Program-made: the position numbers and the translations under genes
Source: Xaviernesmea oryzae
Lineage (GTDB): Bacteria > Pseudomonadota > Alphaproteobacteria > Rhizobiales > Rhizobiaceae
Length of the DNA stretch: 64,000 nt
Direction of reading: 5' to 3'
NCBI RefSeq assembly: GCF_900177415.1
Contig: NZ_FXAF01000003.1
Span: 462,863 to 526,862 of the forward strand
Shown here: in pieces, positions 18,865 through 27,893 of the stretch
How the letters are laid out: every line of letters starts with the position of its first letter
How positions within the stretch are numbered: position 1 is the stretch's first letter
The notes under the pieces: model-generated
Databases searched by the model: none
What the model was told of the DNA's origin: nothing
What the model saw: the letters and a program-made list of their open reading frames with translations, nothing else

Positions 18865-20136
18865 ATGACTATTCCCTTCGTTGACATCGCCATCATCGGT
18901 GGAGGTCCGGGCGGCCTGGCACTCGCCCAAGGACTGAAGAAGAACGGCATCGACGCCGCGGTTTTCGAGCGCGACCCGGTCCGCGCCGATTACGTGCAGG
19001 GTTTTCGCATGCGCATCCGCCAACGCGGCATCGATGCGCTTAAAGCCAATCTGCCGACACACCTTTTCGATGCCTTCATCGATACGCTGGGCCTTGCGCC
19101 CACCGAAAACCTCGTTCTCGACGAGCAGTTCAACCGCATCGATGGCGCTGGCAACGGCAGCGGCGAGCCGGAAGACACCCATATCGAGAAATCCGTAAGC
19201 CGCATCACGCTGCGGCAGATCCTGTTGTCCGGTCTCGACGGCATCTTCCACCCGGGCAAGTGTTTCGAGCGCTACGAGAACCTGCGTGACGGAACAGTGG
19301 TCGCCCACTTCGCCGACGGGACCGCGGTGCGCGCCAGCCTGCTGGTCGGTGCCGATGGCGCGGGATCCAAGGTGCGCCGGCAGCTTCTGCCGGAGCTCGG
19401 AAGCATCGACACGGGCGTTCGCCGCCTGGCCGGCAAGATCACGCTCGAAGACGCGGCTCGCTACGGCATCTCCCCGCTGCTGACCGATTTCAACACCCAT
19501 ATCCGGCCGCGTGACGGCCGCACCTTGATGATCACCAGCCACCGGGTCGATCCCGCGGCTTACGCCCGGCATGGCCTGATCGGTGCGGAAGATCCGGGCC
19601 ACCGCGACATCCCCGGCTTCCATTTCAACAACACGACCAGCTATGCTTGGTGGAATACCGCCTATGAGGCAGGGGAACTCGGCCCTGACGAGGTTCTCGA
19701 ACATCTCGACGGCGCGGCATTGCTGGACGCGCTCCTCGCCCGCATCGCCCGCTGGGACGAGCGTATCCTGAAGCTCATCCGCCATACCGATCCCTCGACG
19801 GTCGCCTTCCTCAAGGTGAAGAGCTCCACGCCGGGAGCCGTCTGGCAGACCGGCCCCGTCACCCTGCTCGGCGATGCCATCCACGCGATGACCTATTTTC
19901 GCGCGCTCGGCGGCAATACGGCGCTCTACGACACGGGGCTGCTCGTTCCAGAACTTGTCGCCGCGCGTCGCCAGGGCAAGCCGCTGCTTGCCGCGGTTCA
20001 GGATTACGAGAACGCCATGCGAGACCATGGATACGAGGCGGTCCGCTCCTCGCTTTCGGCCATGCAGCGCAATATCGGAGCCGGCCGGCCGCTGAAGGCC
20101 GAGGCCGCTCCCCAACGGTTCCGGGAACACACATGA
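18865..20136 (+). CDS. FAD-dependent aromatic hydroxylase-type monooxygenase (group A)
   Basis: A 423-residue group A flavoprotein. It shows IIGGGPGGLALAQGLKKNGI (Rossmann GxGxxG) at residues 7-26, the Arg-containing RITLRQILLSGL segment, LLVGADGAGSKVRRQ (DG motif) and LLGDAIHAMTYFRALGGNTAL (GD motif for FAD ribityl). Enzymes of this group use NAD(P)H to reduce their own FAD and hydroxylate aromatic or activated carbons. It starts 5 bases after the NmrA-like gene and overlaps the next gene by 4 bases, so it belongs to the desulfurisation operon. Specific substrate unknown. Confidence 0.82.
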   Translation: MTIPFVDIAIIGGGPGGLALAQGLKKNGIDAAVFERDPVRADYVQGFRMRIRQRGIDALKANLPTHLFDAFIDTLGLAPTENLVLDEQFNRIDGAGNGSGEPEDTHIEKSVSRITLRQILLSGLDGIFHPGKCFERYENLRDGTVVAHFADGTAVRASLLVGADGAGSKVRRQLLPELGSIDTGVRRLAGKITLEDAARYGISPLLTDFNTHIRPRDGRTLMITSHRVDPAAYARHGLIGAEDPGHRDIPGFHFNNTTSYAWWNTAYEAGELGPDEVLEHLDGAALLDALLARIARWDERILKLIRHTDPSTVAFLKVKSSTPGAVWQTGPVTLLGDAIHAMTYFRALGGNTALYDTGLLVPELVAARRQGKPLLAAVQDYENAMRDHGYEAVRSSLSAMQRNIGAGRPLKAEAAPQRFREHT

Positions 20137-21440
20137 CCAGTTCAAAACGCAAGCTCAATCTCAACGTGGGCATCAATACGACCGGCTATCTCGGCAACGC
20201 ATGGCGATACCGCACAGGCACGCGCCACGACATCACCGATCCCGATTATTATCGCCGGCTGACCGAGCTTGCCCACAAGGGCCGGTTCGATGCGGTATTC
20301 TTTTCCGACCACCCCGCGCTGATGACCGACCCGAACGGGCGGCCCTTCCACACGATCGACCCGCTGATGCTGTGCACGGCGCTCGCAGCGCAAGTGCCGG
20401 ACATCGGTTTCGTCGCCACGATGACCTCAAGCTACAATTCGCCCTACAATTTCGCGCGGCGCACCCAGTCGGCGGATATCATTTCCGGCGGCCGTATGAT
20501 CATCAACGTCGTCTCGTCGTTCAATCCGAACGTCTCCGCCAATTTCGGCTCGGCCCCGCTGCCACCGCGCAGTGAACGCTATGCCAGGGCAACCGAGTTC
20601 CTCGACGTCGCCAAGAAGCTCTGGTCGAGCTGGGACTGGGAGCGGGAGGGCGAAGTTCCCGAAAACCGCTTCTGGGATGCGTCGAGCGCCCGCGCGATCG
20701 ACCACGAAGGCGCCTATTTCAGCGTCAAGGGGCCGCTCAACGTGCCGCGCGGCCCGCAGGGCCATCCGGTTCTGGCGCAGGCCGGCGCCTCCGAGGGAGG
20801 CATCGATCTTGCCGCACGCCACGGCGAGATCATCTACTGCAATATTCTCTCGCGGCCGGCCGGCCAGACCTTCGGCAAGAAGGTTCGGGACCGCGCAGCG
20901 GCGCTTGGACGCGACCCCGCCGGCATCCGGATCGTGCCCGGCCTCGTCGTCATCCTCGGCGAAACGCGCAAGGAGGCGCTGCGCAAGCACGAGCTTTTCA
21001 GCGGGGCCGGTTCCGAGGACGGTCTGATCGCCCGGTTCGTGAAGGAAAACGGCATCGATCCGGGGGGATTTGATCCCGATGCCGTTCTGGACCCGGAGCG
21101 CTTCCTTCCCGATCCGAACCGGCTGCAGGCCGTCGGCATGGGTCTCGGACTCTACGATCTTCTCACGCATGAAAACCTGACCGCGCGGCAGGCGATCCGC
21201 CGCTCCGAGGGCCACCACCGGCTGCTGCTCGGAACGCCCGAGGAAGTGGCCGACGCGATCGTCGATCTCTGGGCCGACGGCACGGTGGACGGCTATACGC
21301 TGCAGCCGCCGCGCGCCCCGGACGACATCGAGGAATTCATCGAAAAGGTGGTGCCGATCCTGCAGGACCGCGGCGTCTACCGCACGCGCTATGAGGAAAG
21401 GACCGTCCGCGAACGGTATGGCCTGCCCTATCCTGCCTGA
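20133..21440 (+). CDS. Class II flavin-dependent monooxygenase (NtaA/SnaA/DszA family)
   Basis: A 435-residue member of the DszA/NtaA/SnaA branch. Landmarks are NVGINTTGYLGNAWRY at the start, FDAVFFSDHPALM, FVATMTSSYNSPYNFARR, VKGPLNVPRGPQGHPVLAQAGASEGG and the C-terminal GVYRTRYEERTVRERYGLP, which is usual for this branch. DszA-type enzymes use FMNH2 to open a sulfone to a sulfinate, the substrate class of desulfinases. Being last in an operon with two DszB-like genes supports a similar role. It needs a separate flavin reductase, which this operon lacks; those at 42086 and 44784 are in another cluster. Confidence 0.85.
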   Translation: MTSSKRKLNLNVGINTTGYLGNAWRYRTGTRHDITDPDYYRRLTELAHKGRFDAVFFSDHPALMTDPNGRPFHTIDPLMLCTALAAQVPDIGFVATMTSSYNSPYNFARRTQSADIISGGRMIINVVSSFNPNVSANFGSAPLPPRSERYARATEFLDVAKKLWSSWDWEREGEVPENRFWDASSARAIDHEGAYFSVKGPLNVPRGPQGHPVLAQAGASEGGIDLAARHGEIIYCNILSRPAGQTFGKKVRDRAAALGRDPAGIRIVPGLVVILGETRKEALRKHELFSGAGSEDGLIARFVKENGIDPGGFDPDAVLDPERFLPDPNRLQAVGMGLGLYDLLTHENLTARQAIRRSEGHHRLLLGTPEEVADAIVDLWADGTVDGYTLQPPRAPDDIEEFIEKVVPILQDRGVYRTRYEERTVRERYGLPYPA

Positions 21441-21541
21441 GGGAATTCCAAAGTATCAAAGACAAGTCAGGCTGCGCGCGCTCCGCCATCGGGCAATTTA
21501 CCAGCGCGCGGCCGCCATTAGCCCGCCAGCACAGTGGCTGG

Positions 21542-22432
21542 TCAATGTGCTGGAGCCGGTCTGGGGGACTTGTCGGTCCATTCAGGCGGCGCGCCGTAAT
21601 TGGCGGCCACGGCTCCCAATATTCCAGGCGCGCGGCCGAATGCGTCACAGGCGGCGTATTTCGGCTTTCCACCCAGCCACGACCGCATCCGCTGTCCCGA
21701 TGGAAGCGAGATATCCAGCCCCTTCGGCTCCTTTCCCTTGACAAGCATGCGGGAGAATTCGTTCGCGAACTTCGACGCCAAACCATAGGCATCGCCGACT
21801 TCGGAAACTCGCGGATTGTCCTGGATCGAGTTCGCGCCGCGTGCCCAAACCATCGCGGCACGCTGTACGCCACCGCCATCGATCGCCTCTGCCTCGACCG
21901 CAAGTCCGCCGAGCCCGAAAGGCAGGCGTGGTACGCTGACAGGCACGTTGCCGGGCAAGGCGAAACCGCTGCCGACGGTCACGACGGTTGCAACGCCTGC
22001 CATCGCCTTGTTTGTCGGAACGAGATCGGTGACGACGGATCGAACCGTCAGGTCAGCCGACTCGCCGGCAGGAACCATGCGGTACTTGTCGCTCAGCGCA
22101 ACGCAGAGCGCCCTGTCCAGTGCGTTGGATACCATTGCACGGTCGGCTTGCGATTTGACGCGGGACGCGGCGCTGAACGAGAAGGTCGTCGGCGCGATGC
22201 TCACCGTCTTCGCGGAGGCTAGACCTTGTCCATCGACATAGAGCCGCCTCTTGGACAATTTTCCCTTCGGCGCGCTGAGATTGCTGTAGGATGTGAGTGT
22301 TCCCGCCTCCTTGATCGCCACCGACGCGCAGCCGGTGACCACTATGGCGATGAGCAGTGTTAGACATCCGCGCAAGAGTGATTTCGGCGTATTTCCGAGG
22401 AATTGACGGAAGAGATTCAATTTGCTGCGCAC
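21542..22432 (-). CDS. DUF3313-like outer-membrane lipoprotein
   Basis: A 296-residue predicted lipoprotein. A hydrophobic stretch (LLRGCLTLLIAIVVTGC) ends in a lipobox with Cys35 as the lipidated residue. The mature part has the order of DUF3313-type proteins: YSNLSAPKGKLSKRRLYVDG, then a long domain with SADLTVRSVVTDLVP and AVEAEAIDGGGVQRAAMVWARG. The role of this family is not established. It is convergent with the desulfurisation operon and on the same strand as the downstream-lying two-component genes, but 161 bases separate it from the kinase gene. Confidence 0.72.
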   Translation of the reverse strand: MRSKLNLFRQFLGNTPKSLLRGCLTLLIAIVVTGCASVAIKEAGTLTSYSNLSAPKGKLSKRRLYVDGQGLASAKTVSIAPTTFSFSAASRVKSQADRAMVSNALDRALCVALSDKYRMVPAGESADLTVRSVVTDLVPTNKAMAGVATVVTVGSGFALPGNVPVSVPRLPFGLGGLAVEAEAIDGGGVQRAAMVWARGANSIQDNPRVSEVGDAYGLASKFANEFSRMLVKGKEPKGLDISLPSGQRMRSWLGGKPKYAACDAFGRAPGILGAVAANYGAPPEWTDKSPRPAPAH

Positions 22433-22593
22433 GCTCTATGGTCTCCGTGGGTGATGACGCAGAACCGTGGGAGCGAAGGATTGCCGCAACATTACAAGAT
22501 GATTTCGAACGCAGACGGATTCACCGACGCATGCCGCTCCTCCAGATTGGGCATTTGTCATGGTGAGGCGCGGGCGGCAAAGCGCAGTCAAGC

Positions 22594-23946
22594 TCAAGTT
22601 GACGCAGGCAGCTGAATGGCCACCTGCGTCCCGGCCGAGCTGCTCTTGAGGCTGACCTGACCCCGATGGTTATCGACGATCTGCTTTACCACGCTCAGGC
22701 CAAGACCGGCGCCCGTGCTTTTGGGCGTCACCCGATAAAACGGCTCGAAAACCAGATCCCGGTGTTCGGCTGGAATTCCCGGCCCGTCATCGGATATGGC
22801 GATCTGCCCGTCGGCCGATATGGAGACGGTGATCATTCCCCGCTTGCCGCCATGGTCGATCGCGTTGCGAACGAGATTGATGATCGCTCTCGGCAAGGCC
22901 GAGGGACTGCCTTTGCGTTCGAGGCTTTCGACGTCATTTCGAAAGGAAATCTGATATCCGGCCGCGATCGCCAGCGGCGCGAGATCCGCCACGACCGTGC
23001 GTGCGATCTCAACGAGATCGACTGTTTCGTGGAGATCGGTCGCCTGATCGCTACGCTCGAAATCGAGGAGCTGTTCGGCCGTCTCGGCTAAACGCGCCAC
23101 GTCGTCCAGCAAACGCCTGCGTTCCTGCCCTTCGGGCATGCCGTCGATGCGCGTCTGCATGATCGCAATCGGCGTCCTGAGCTCATGGGCTGCATCGATG
23201 AGGAAGCGCTGGCGTTTCCTGAATTCATTCTCAAGCCGCTCAAGCGTTCCATTGAATGCGATGACCAGCGGGGCAACGTCCTTGGGGATGCCGTCCACCG
23301 GCAGGCGTGCTTCCGGACGACGCGGTTCGATCTCCGCCGCCTTTTGAGCAACGTCGCTTACCTTCGTCATGGCGCGCCTCACGATATAGGGGACGGTGAG
23401 GAAGATGGTGGGCAGGGCAATCGCGAGCAAGGATCCGTAGATCGGATAGCTCCTGGCCAAGAGCGCCAGAACGGGCCAGCCCTTGTCGTCGAAGCCGCCA
23501 AACAGAATTCGAATTTGACCGACGGCCGTCTCCACGCTTTCGACCGATGCGATCTCACTTATCCCAGCTGATCCTCGTAAATCGGCGTCCTCGAACAGGT
23601 GCGTCAAATGCGCGAGCTCGGCATAGACCGGCGGGATGGTGCCGTAGGAAACCGAAGCGCCGTCCGGTGTCGCCACGACATACCAAAGCCTGCGGTTCTC
23701 TTCCTTGAGGGTCTCAAGCTCGGGTGTGTCGCGCAGCCGAAGTCTGCCTTGCGGATCAATTTCCACTGCCCCCGTCATCACCTCCGTGATGGTATCCTCG
23801 CGCGCGACGTTCGGCGACAGGATCATGGTGGCCCAGACGCAAAGCCCGACGATGACCGCGGCAACGACGGCTATTATGACAAGGCTGAGCCGCCAGCTGA
23901 GCTGCCACCAGAGCGATGGGTTTGTTCTGTCCGCCACGCGCATCAT
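22594..23946 (-). CDS. Two-component sensor histidine kinase
   Basis: A 450-residue membrane kinase. A first membrane helix at about residues 21-43 and a second at about 168-188 enclose a periplasmic sensor region of about 120 residues. A HAMP-like linker follows, then the H-box FLIDAAHELRTPIAIMQ with His254, the N-box NLVRNAIDHGG, and ISDDGPGIP plus GAGLGLSVVKQI for ATP binding. The start overlaps the response regulator stop by 4 bases, so both are made together. The stimulus is unknown; no target gene is evident next to it. Confidence 0.9.
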   Translation of the reverse strand: MMRVADRTNPSLWWQLSWRLSLVIIAVVAAVIVGLCVWATMILSPNVAREDTITEVMTGAVEIDPQGRLRLRDTPELETLKEENRRLWYVVATPDGASVSYGTIPPVYAELAHLTHLFEDADLRGSAGISEIASVESVETAVGQIRILFGGFDDKGWPVLALLARSYPIYGSLLAIALPTIFLTVPYIVRRAMTKVSDVAQKAAEIEPRRPEARLPVDGIPKDVAPLVIAFNGTLERLENEFRKRQRFLIDAAHELRTPIAIMQTRIDGMPEGQERRRLLDDVARLAETAEQLLDFERSDQATDLHETVDLVEIARTVVADLAPLAIAAGYQISFRNDVESLERKGSPSALPRAIINLVRNAIDHGGKRGMITVSISADGQIAISDDGPGIPAEHRDLVFEPFYRVTPKSTGAGLGLSVVKQIVDNHRGQVSLKSSSAGTQVAIQLPAST

Positions 23947-24614
23947 TCTTCCTTCAGGAGATATCCGACGCCCCTGATATTGTGGATCGTCACGCCGGCG
24001 CCCGCATCCAGCAGCCGTTTGCGCAGCCTGGAGATATGCGCGTCGAGAGCATTGGATTGGATTTCCTCTTCGTAATTGTAGACCGCTGCTTCGAGCGTGG
24101 ACCGAAGCACCGTTTTGTCTTTCCGCTTTGCCAGCGTCACAAGGACCAGGAGCTCGCGCCGGGGCAGATCGAGCGGGATGGGGCCGATCGTGACATTCAG
24201 ATGCAGCGGGTCGATGACCATCCGCCCGGCCGTGACGCTGGGCTCCGCCAGGTTGGGCGGCCGCCTCAATACCGCGCGTACCCGCGCCATTAGCTCCTCC
24301 ACCAGGAACGGCTTGCCGAGATAATCGTCGGCGCCGACATCCAGCCCCTCGACGCGCTCCAGCGGTTCGTTCCTTGCCGTCAGCACGATGATCGGTGTCT
24401 CGATGCCTGAGCGCCTCAGCTTCGGAATAAGTGCCAGCCCCTCGCCGTCCGGCAAGCGGCGGTCCAGGAGGATCGCATCGTAATCGTTCTGGCGCGTCAA
24501 TTCGAAGGCATCATCCAGATGCATCGTATGGTCGGTGACGATGCCGTGCTTGGCCAGTGCCGCCGACAGCGCGTTCGCCAGCTCCCTCTCATCTTCTATC
24601 AACAGAAGTCTCAT
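23943..24614 (-). CDS. OmpR-family response regulator
   Basis: A 223-residue regulator. The receiver domain begins MRLLLIEDERELANAL with the acidic pair, has Asp51 (AILLDRRLPDGEG) as phosphoacceptor and DYLGKPF with the conserved Lys. The C-terminal winged helix includes RRELLVLVTLAKRKDKTVLR and ends with IHNIRGVGYLLKEE, as in OmpR/PhoB regulators. The start at 24614 follows AAGGAACG; the longer frame to 24689 lacks homology. It forms an operon with the histidine kinase. Confidence 0.92.
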   Translation of the reverse strand: MRLLLIEDERELANALSAALAKHGIVTDHTMHLDDAFELTRQNDYDAILLDRRLPDGEGLALIPKLRRSGIETPIIVLTARNEPLERVEGLDVGADDYLGKPFLVEELMARVRAVLRRPPNLAEPSVTAGRMVIDPLHLNVTIGPIPLDLPRRELLVLVTLAKRKDKTVLRSTLEAAVYNYEEEIQSNALDAHISRLRKRLLDAGAGVTIHNIRGVGYLLKEE

Positions 24615-24794
24615 CGTTCCTTCGCCTTGCAATCCCGTTCTTGTCTGCCGCGAAGGTTGCGGCAGCATTACGGGGGCGGAAGGCCGCACAGGTAATGCTG
24701 CTGCAATTGTCGAAGCCTAGCAACTGGCCCATCCGGTCGTGACACCGATGCGACCGCCCGATCGGCGTCACGCCGACATGCAAGGAACAAAGCT

Positions 24795-25109
24795 ATGGCT
24801 TTTACATGGACGATGCGACTGACCAAGGCAGGATTGCTTCTCGGCGGCATTTATCGTTCTGTCGCGTTCGCCGATCCCGCGCGCGGAGCAATCACCGCGA
24901 CCGAACGGCCGAGGACGGCCGTGGAAGCGGCGATGGCAGGCCGGATCGACAAACCGCTCGAACTGTCGCTTTTGGAAGTGGCCGCCATCGGGCTCTCTTG
25001 CGTGAAGGCCAGCGGCGAGCCCGAGCCGGTCAGGGGAGCCGTCCTGCACGCAACGGACCGAGGCGAAATTCGCGAGGCTGGCGCGCCTGGGTTGGGAAAC
25101 GCGACGTGA
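24795..25109 (+). CDS. Hypothetical small protein
   Basis: A 104-residue frame preceded by AAGGAACA eight bases before the ATG. It starts MAFTWTMRLTKAGLLLGGIYRS with a short hydrophobic stretch; the rest is mixed and unlike any family I recognise. It diverges from the response regulator gene, which is where a target of the two-component system would be expected. It could equally be non-coding or a degraded gene. Confidence 0.3.
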   Translation: MAFTWTMRLTKAGLLLGGIYRSVAFADPARGAITATERPRTAVEAAMAGRIDKPLELSLLEVAAIGLSCVKASGEPEPVRGAVLHATDRGEIREAGAPGLGNAT

Positions 25110-25213
25110 TAAATCTCGGACCTGTTCTTCGCATTGTCTCCGGGTATCTTCTGTCAGCCATCATTCCGGCTTCGCTCATCGCCGGACCGCTCGTCATACT
25201 GGTCGTGAGATAA
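25106..25213 (+). CDS. Possible 35-residue membrane peptide
   Basis: A GTG start overlaps the previous stop (GTGA) and opens a 35-residue frame that is almost entirely hydrophobic (VLRIVSGYLLSAIIPASLIA). It could be a single-pass membrane peptide coupled to the upstream frame, or the remnant of a larger membrane protein. Confidence 0.25.
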   Translation: MINLGPVLRIVSGYLLSAIIPASLIAGPLVILVVR

Positions 25214-25867
25214 GACGTGCCGCAGCCCCAACGTCTCCGGCCACATCAGCCGTGGCCGAAAAGTCTGCGGCAGCCTCGAAGCGAGGGGAACCCCGCGCGC
25301 TGAAGAGGCGCGATCGTGGCGGCAGCGTCGGGCTATTCCGCGGACCCCGCGACCGGTTGCGCATCGTCTTCGGCATTCGGATTAGTTGCGGTCCCCATCG
25401 GAGCCGGGAGCCAGCCCGAACCCTTGACCCTGCGTTCCGCCACCAGAATGGCCTCCATCTTCGTGGATGCGGCGGAACCGCAAGCGCAGCCTGGCGCTGC
25501 TTATCGCCTTCTCCGACAATTTCCATGGCTCACCTTTAAGCAGGGGCAGGACATCGTTCCAAATCACACCGAATGCACGAATGGCATCATCGTCCGTGAA
25601 CTTCACGCCTGGCGAAGGCAAGAGCGCAATGTCCTCCGTCAGGCTTTTCTCAGCTTTTCAAGCATTCGTTGCTCAGCGTTCGCGCGTGATTACATTCTCC
25701 TCGAGCGAAAGGGAGTGCTTGAAAGCAGCAACGAGCTGTCCAGCGTCGAGAGAAAGCTCGTGCCAGCCTTCATGTAGATCAAAGATCGCGGTTCTTTCGC
25801 CGCTGCAGGAGAGCCCTGAGCTTTGTGCTAAACAACTCCCCCTTATCATAGGATACGGTATCAAGCG
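25214..25867. other. Gap of about 650 bp without a convincing gene
   Basis: No frame on either strand has a good start, ribosome site or recognisable family. Minus-strand stretches around 25450-25780 (for example IRAFGVIWNDVLPLLKGEPW and FDLHEGWHELSLDAGQLVAA) read like protein but are split over frames, so this may be the remnant of a lost gene. Confidence 0.4.
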
Positions 25868-27508
25868 CTAGCCGCGCGTGGCATTGCCTTCCTTCCAATA
25901 GACATCGCCATAGGCATAGATCGACTCCGCAGCCCAGGTGTGAAGATTGCCGAACCTGGCGTTGAACGCGCTGAACGTCGGATTCTCATAAAGCCAGACC
26001 ATGGCGACGTCTTCGCACAGAATGCGCGACACGTCCTTGTAGAGCTTCGCCCGCTCCTCACGCGACGGGTTGTGCGCCGCGTCGCCAAGCAGCTTGTCCA
26101 CGACCGGGTTCCTGTATCCGATGGCATTGGTGTTCGGCACCGGGCGGATATTGGCCGAGACATACTGCCGCTGCACACCCATCGCCGGATCCGGTCCGGT
26201 GGTCAGGCTGTTGACGTACATTCCGAATTCCCGCTTGGTGAAAACCATTTCGTTGACGGTCGCCGTATCGAGGGCATTCACGGTGACGGCAATGCCCACG
26301 GCCTTCAGCTGCTCCGCAATAATCTGCGCGGCTTTGACGAAAGCTTCGGTCGAGCGGTTCGTCGTGACCGAGGTCGAGAACCGCACCCCGTCGGCGCCAC
26401 GCGGATAGCCGGCCTTGTCGAGAAGCGCATTCGCCTTCGCGACATCGTAGGGATATTGGATCGTATCCGGCGTGTAGGCCCAGGCGAGCTGGCTTGAAAT
26501 CGGACCGGTGGCGGGTTTCGCCAGCCCATAGACCGCCTTCTCGATAATGAAATCCCGATTGACCGCATGCGCGATCGCCTGCCGCACCTCGAGCTTGGAA
26601 AACGGCTCCTTGTCCAAGTTCATCATCAGCTCGACAAGCGAACCCCAGGCCTCATGTCCTGCGCTGGTGACGACGAGATCCTTGTTCTTGCGCAGCTCGG
26701 CCACCATCGACGGCGGCAGGTCGGCATAGGTCACGTAGTCGACCTCGCCATTGACCAGCGCGTTGATACGCGCAGATGGCTCGGGAATGAAGCGCGTTAC
26801 GATCCGGTCCACATAGGGCTGGTCCTTCAGGAAATAGTTCTCGTTGCGGACGATCTCCAACTCCTGGCCGCGGCGCCAGTTCGAGAATTTAAAGGGACCC
26901 GTGCCGACCGGCCTAAGGTTTGCAGGGTTTTGGCTGAAATCGGTGCCCTCGTAGATATGACGCGGCTGAATGAAGCCCTGCCCCGCGACAAAGGTGACGA
27001 AATAGTCGTTCGGGCTGTTCAGCGTGAAGACGACCGTCGTGGCATCCGGCGCCTCGACCGACTTGACGAAAGGCTGCAGTGTCTTGCCGACATTGTGGAG
27101 CGGAAACAGGATCTTCTCGAAGCTGAATTTCACATCGGCGGCTCCGAAGGGCTCGCCGTCGTGCCATTTGACGCCGTCATGCAGGTTGAACGTATAGACG
27201 AGCTTGTCCTCGGATACGGTCCAGGACTTCGCCAGGTCCGGTTTCGTCGTCAGATCGCTTTTCAATCCAACGAGCTTGCTGAAGATGGGATTGGCGATGA
27301 GCTTGATGGCGATGTCGGTGGACGTGTTCAGGTTGAGATGCCGGGGCTCTTCCGCGGCACCGACGATGAACACGCCCCCGTAGAGCGGCGCATCGCTGGC
27401 GGCTCGTACAAATCCCGGCAGCGACATCGTCGCCATAAGGGCGGCGGTGCCTTTCAGCATCCCGCGGCGAGACACGGCGCCTTCCGTCATCCTCTCAGAT
27501 ATGATCAT
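25868..27508 (-). CDS. Peptide/nickel-type ABC solute-binding protein (SBP family 5), copy 1
   Basis: A 546-residue periplasmic binding protein with a twin-arginine signal (SRRGMLKGTAALMATMSLPG) and cleavage near VRAASDA. Family blocks include LHDGVKWHDGEPFGAADVKF, VGTGPFKFSNW and VRQAIAHAVNRDFI. It is a close paralogue of the protein at 39387-41036: both begin the mature part with APLYGG-FIVG and share EPRHLN and NPIFSKLVGLKSD. The permeases at 35657-37578 and the double ATPase at 43132 are probably its partners. A near-perfect copy of the cluster operator lies at 27657-27672 upstream. Confidence 0.9.
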   Translation of the reverse strand: MIISERMTEGAVSRRGMLKGTAALMATMSLPGFVRAASDAPLYGGVFIVGAAEEPRHLNLNTSTDIAIKLIANPIFSKLVGLKSDLTTKPDLAKSWTVSEDKLVYTFNLHDGVKWHDGEPFGAADVKFSFEKILFPLHNVGKTLQPFVKSVEAPDATTVVFTLNSPNDYFVTFVAGQGFIQPRHIYEGTDFSQNPANLRPVGTGPFKFSNWRRGQELEIVRNENYFLKDQPYVDRIVTRFIPEPSARINALVNGEVDYVTYADLPPSMVAELRKNKDLVVTSAGHEAWGSLVELMMNLDKEPFSKLEVRQAIAHAVNRDFIIEKAVYGLAKPATGPISSQLAWAYTPDTIQYPYDVAKANALLDKAGYPRGADGVRFSTSVTTNRSTEAFVKAAQIIAEQLKAVGIAVTVNALDTATVNEMVFTKREFGMYVNSLTTGPDPAMGVQRQYVSANIRPVPNTNAIGYRNPVVDKLLGDAAHNPSREERAKLYKDVSRILCEDVAMVWLYENPTFSAFNARFGNLHTWAAESIYAYGDVYWKEGNATRG

Positions 27509-27656
27509 GTTCGTTCCCTTTTATGGTTGGTTTTGGCAATCAGGCTTCGAAGCTTCGGCAAGAACTGCGAATAGAGCCGCTCCTGCGGAAGTTTCGGCAC
27601 GTCTCGAAGTGCAGGCGAATTGGATTGACGCGCCTTCCTGCACCGCCGGAATTCGC

Positions 27657-27672
27657 ATATCGTATACCATAT
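27657..27672. promoter_or_regulatory. Putative GntR operator 1 (upstream of binding protein 1)
   Basis: ATATCGTATACCATAT, palindromic except for one base pair. On the minus strand a TTGACT (27692-27687) lies just upstream, so the site would cover the -10 region of the binding-protein gene. Best-formed member of seven related sites. Confidence 0.65.
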
Positions 27673-27855
27673 TTGTTTTTCGATTTAGTCAAGCTTCATG
27701 ATGCCTTTCAAGGAAACTTCACGTAAATTTTCGATTCTCCGATACCCTGGCTTGGGCGCGCAGTTTTGCTTTTTTAATGGGCTTCTCTTGGCCATTTCAC
27801 CGCCTGCAGACCTGGAAATACTATCGTCATTCAGCTTGCGCGCGGCAACTTACGC

Positions 27856-27871
27856 ATACATTATACGACAA
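27856..27871. promoter_or_regulatory. Putative GntR operator 2 (upstream of MFS gene)
   Basis: ATACATTATACGACAA, 22 bases before the MFS start. The ATACATTATACGA part is identical to the site before the dppB-like permease read on the minus strand. Confidence 0.5.
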
Positions 27872-27893
27872 GTCACAATTTCATCGCCGTCCC

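Noticed and set aside
21474..21510. CGCGCGCT/AGCGCGCG inverted repeat after the desulfurisation operon as a terminator
   Set aside because: The loop is long and no T-run follows, so termination is not supported.
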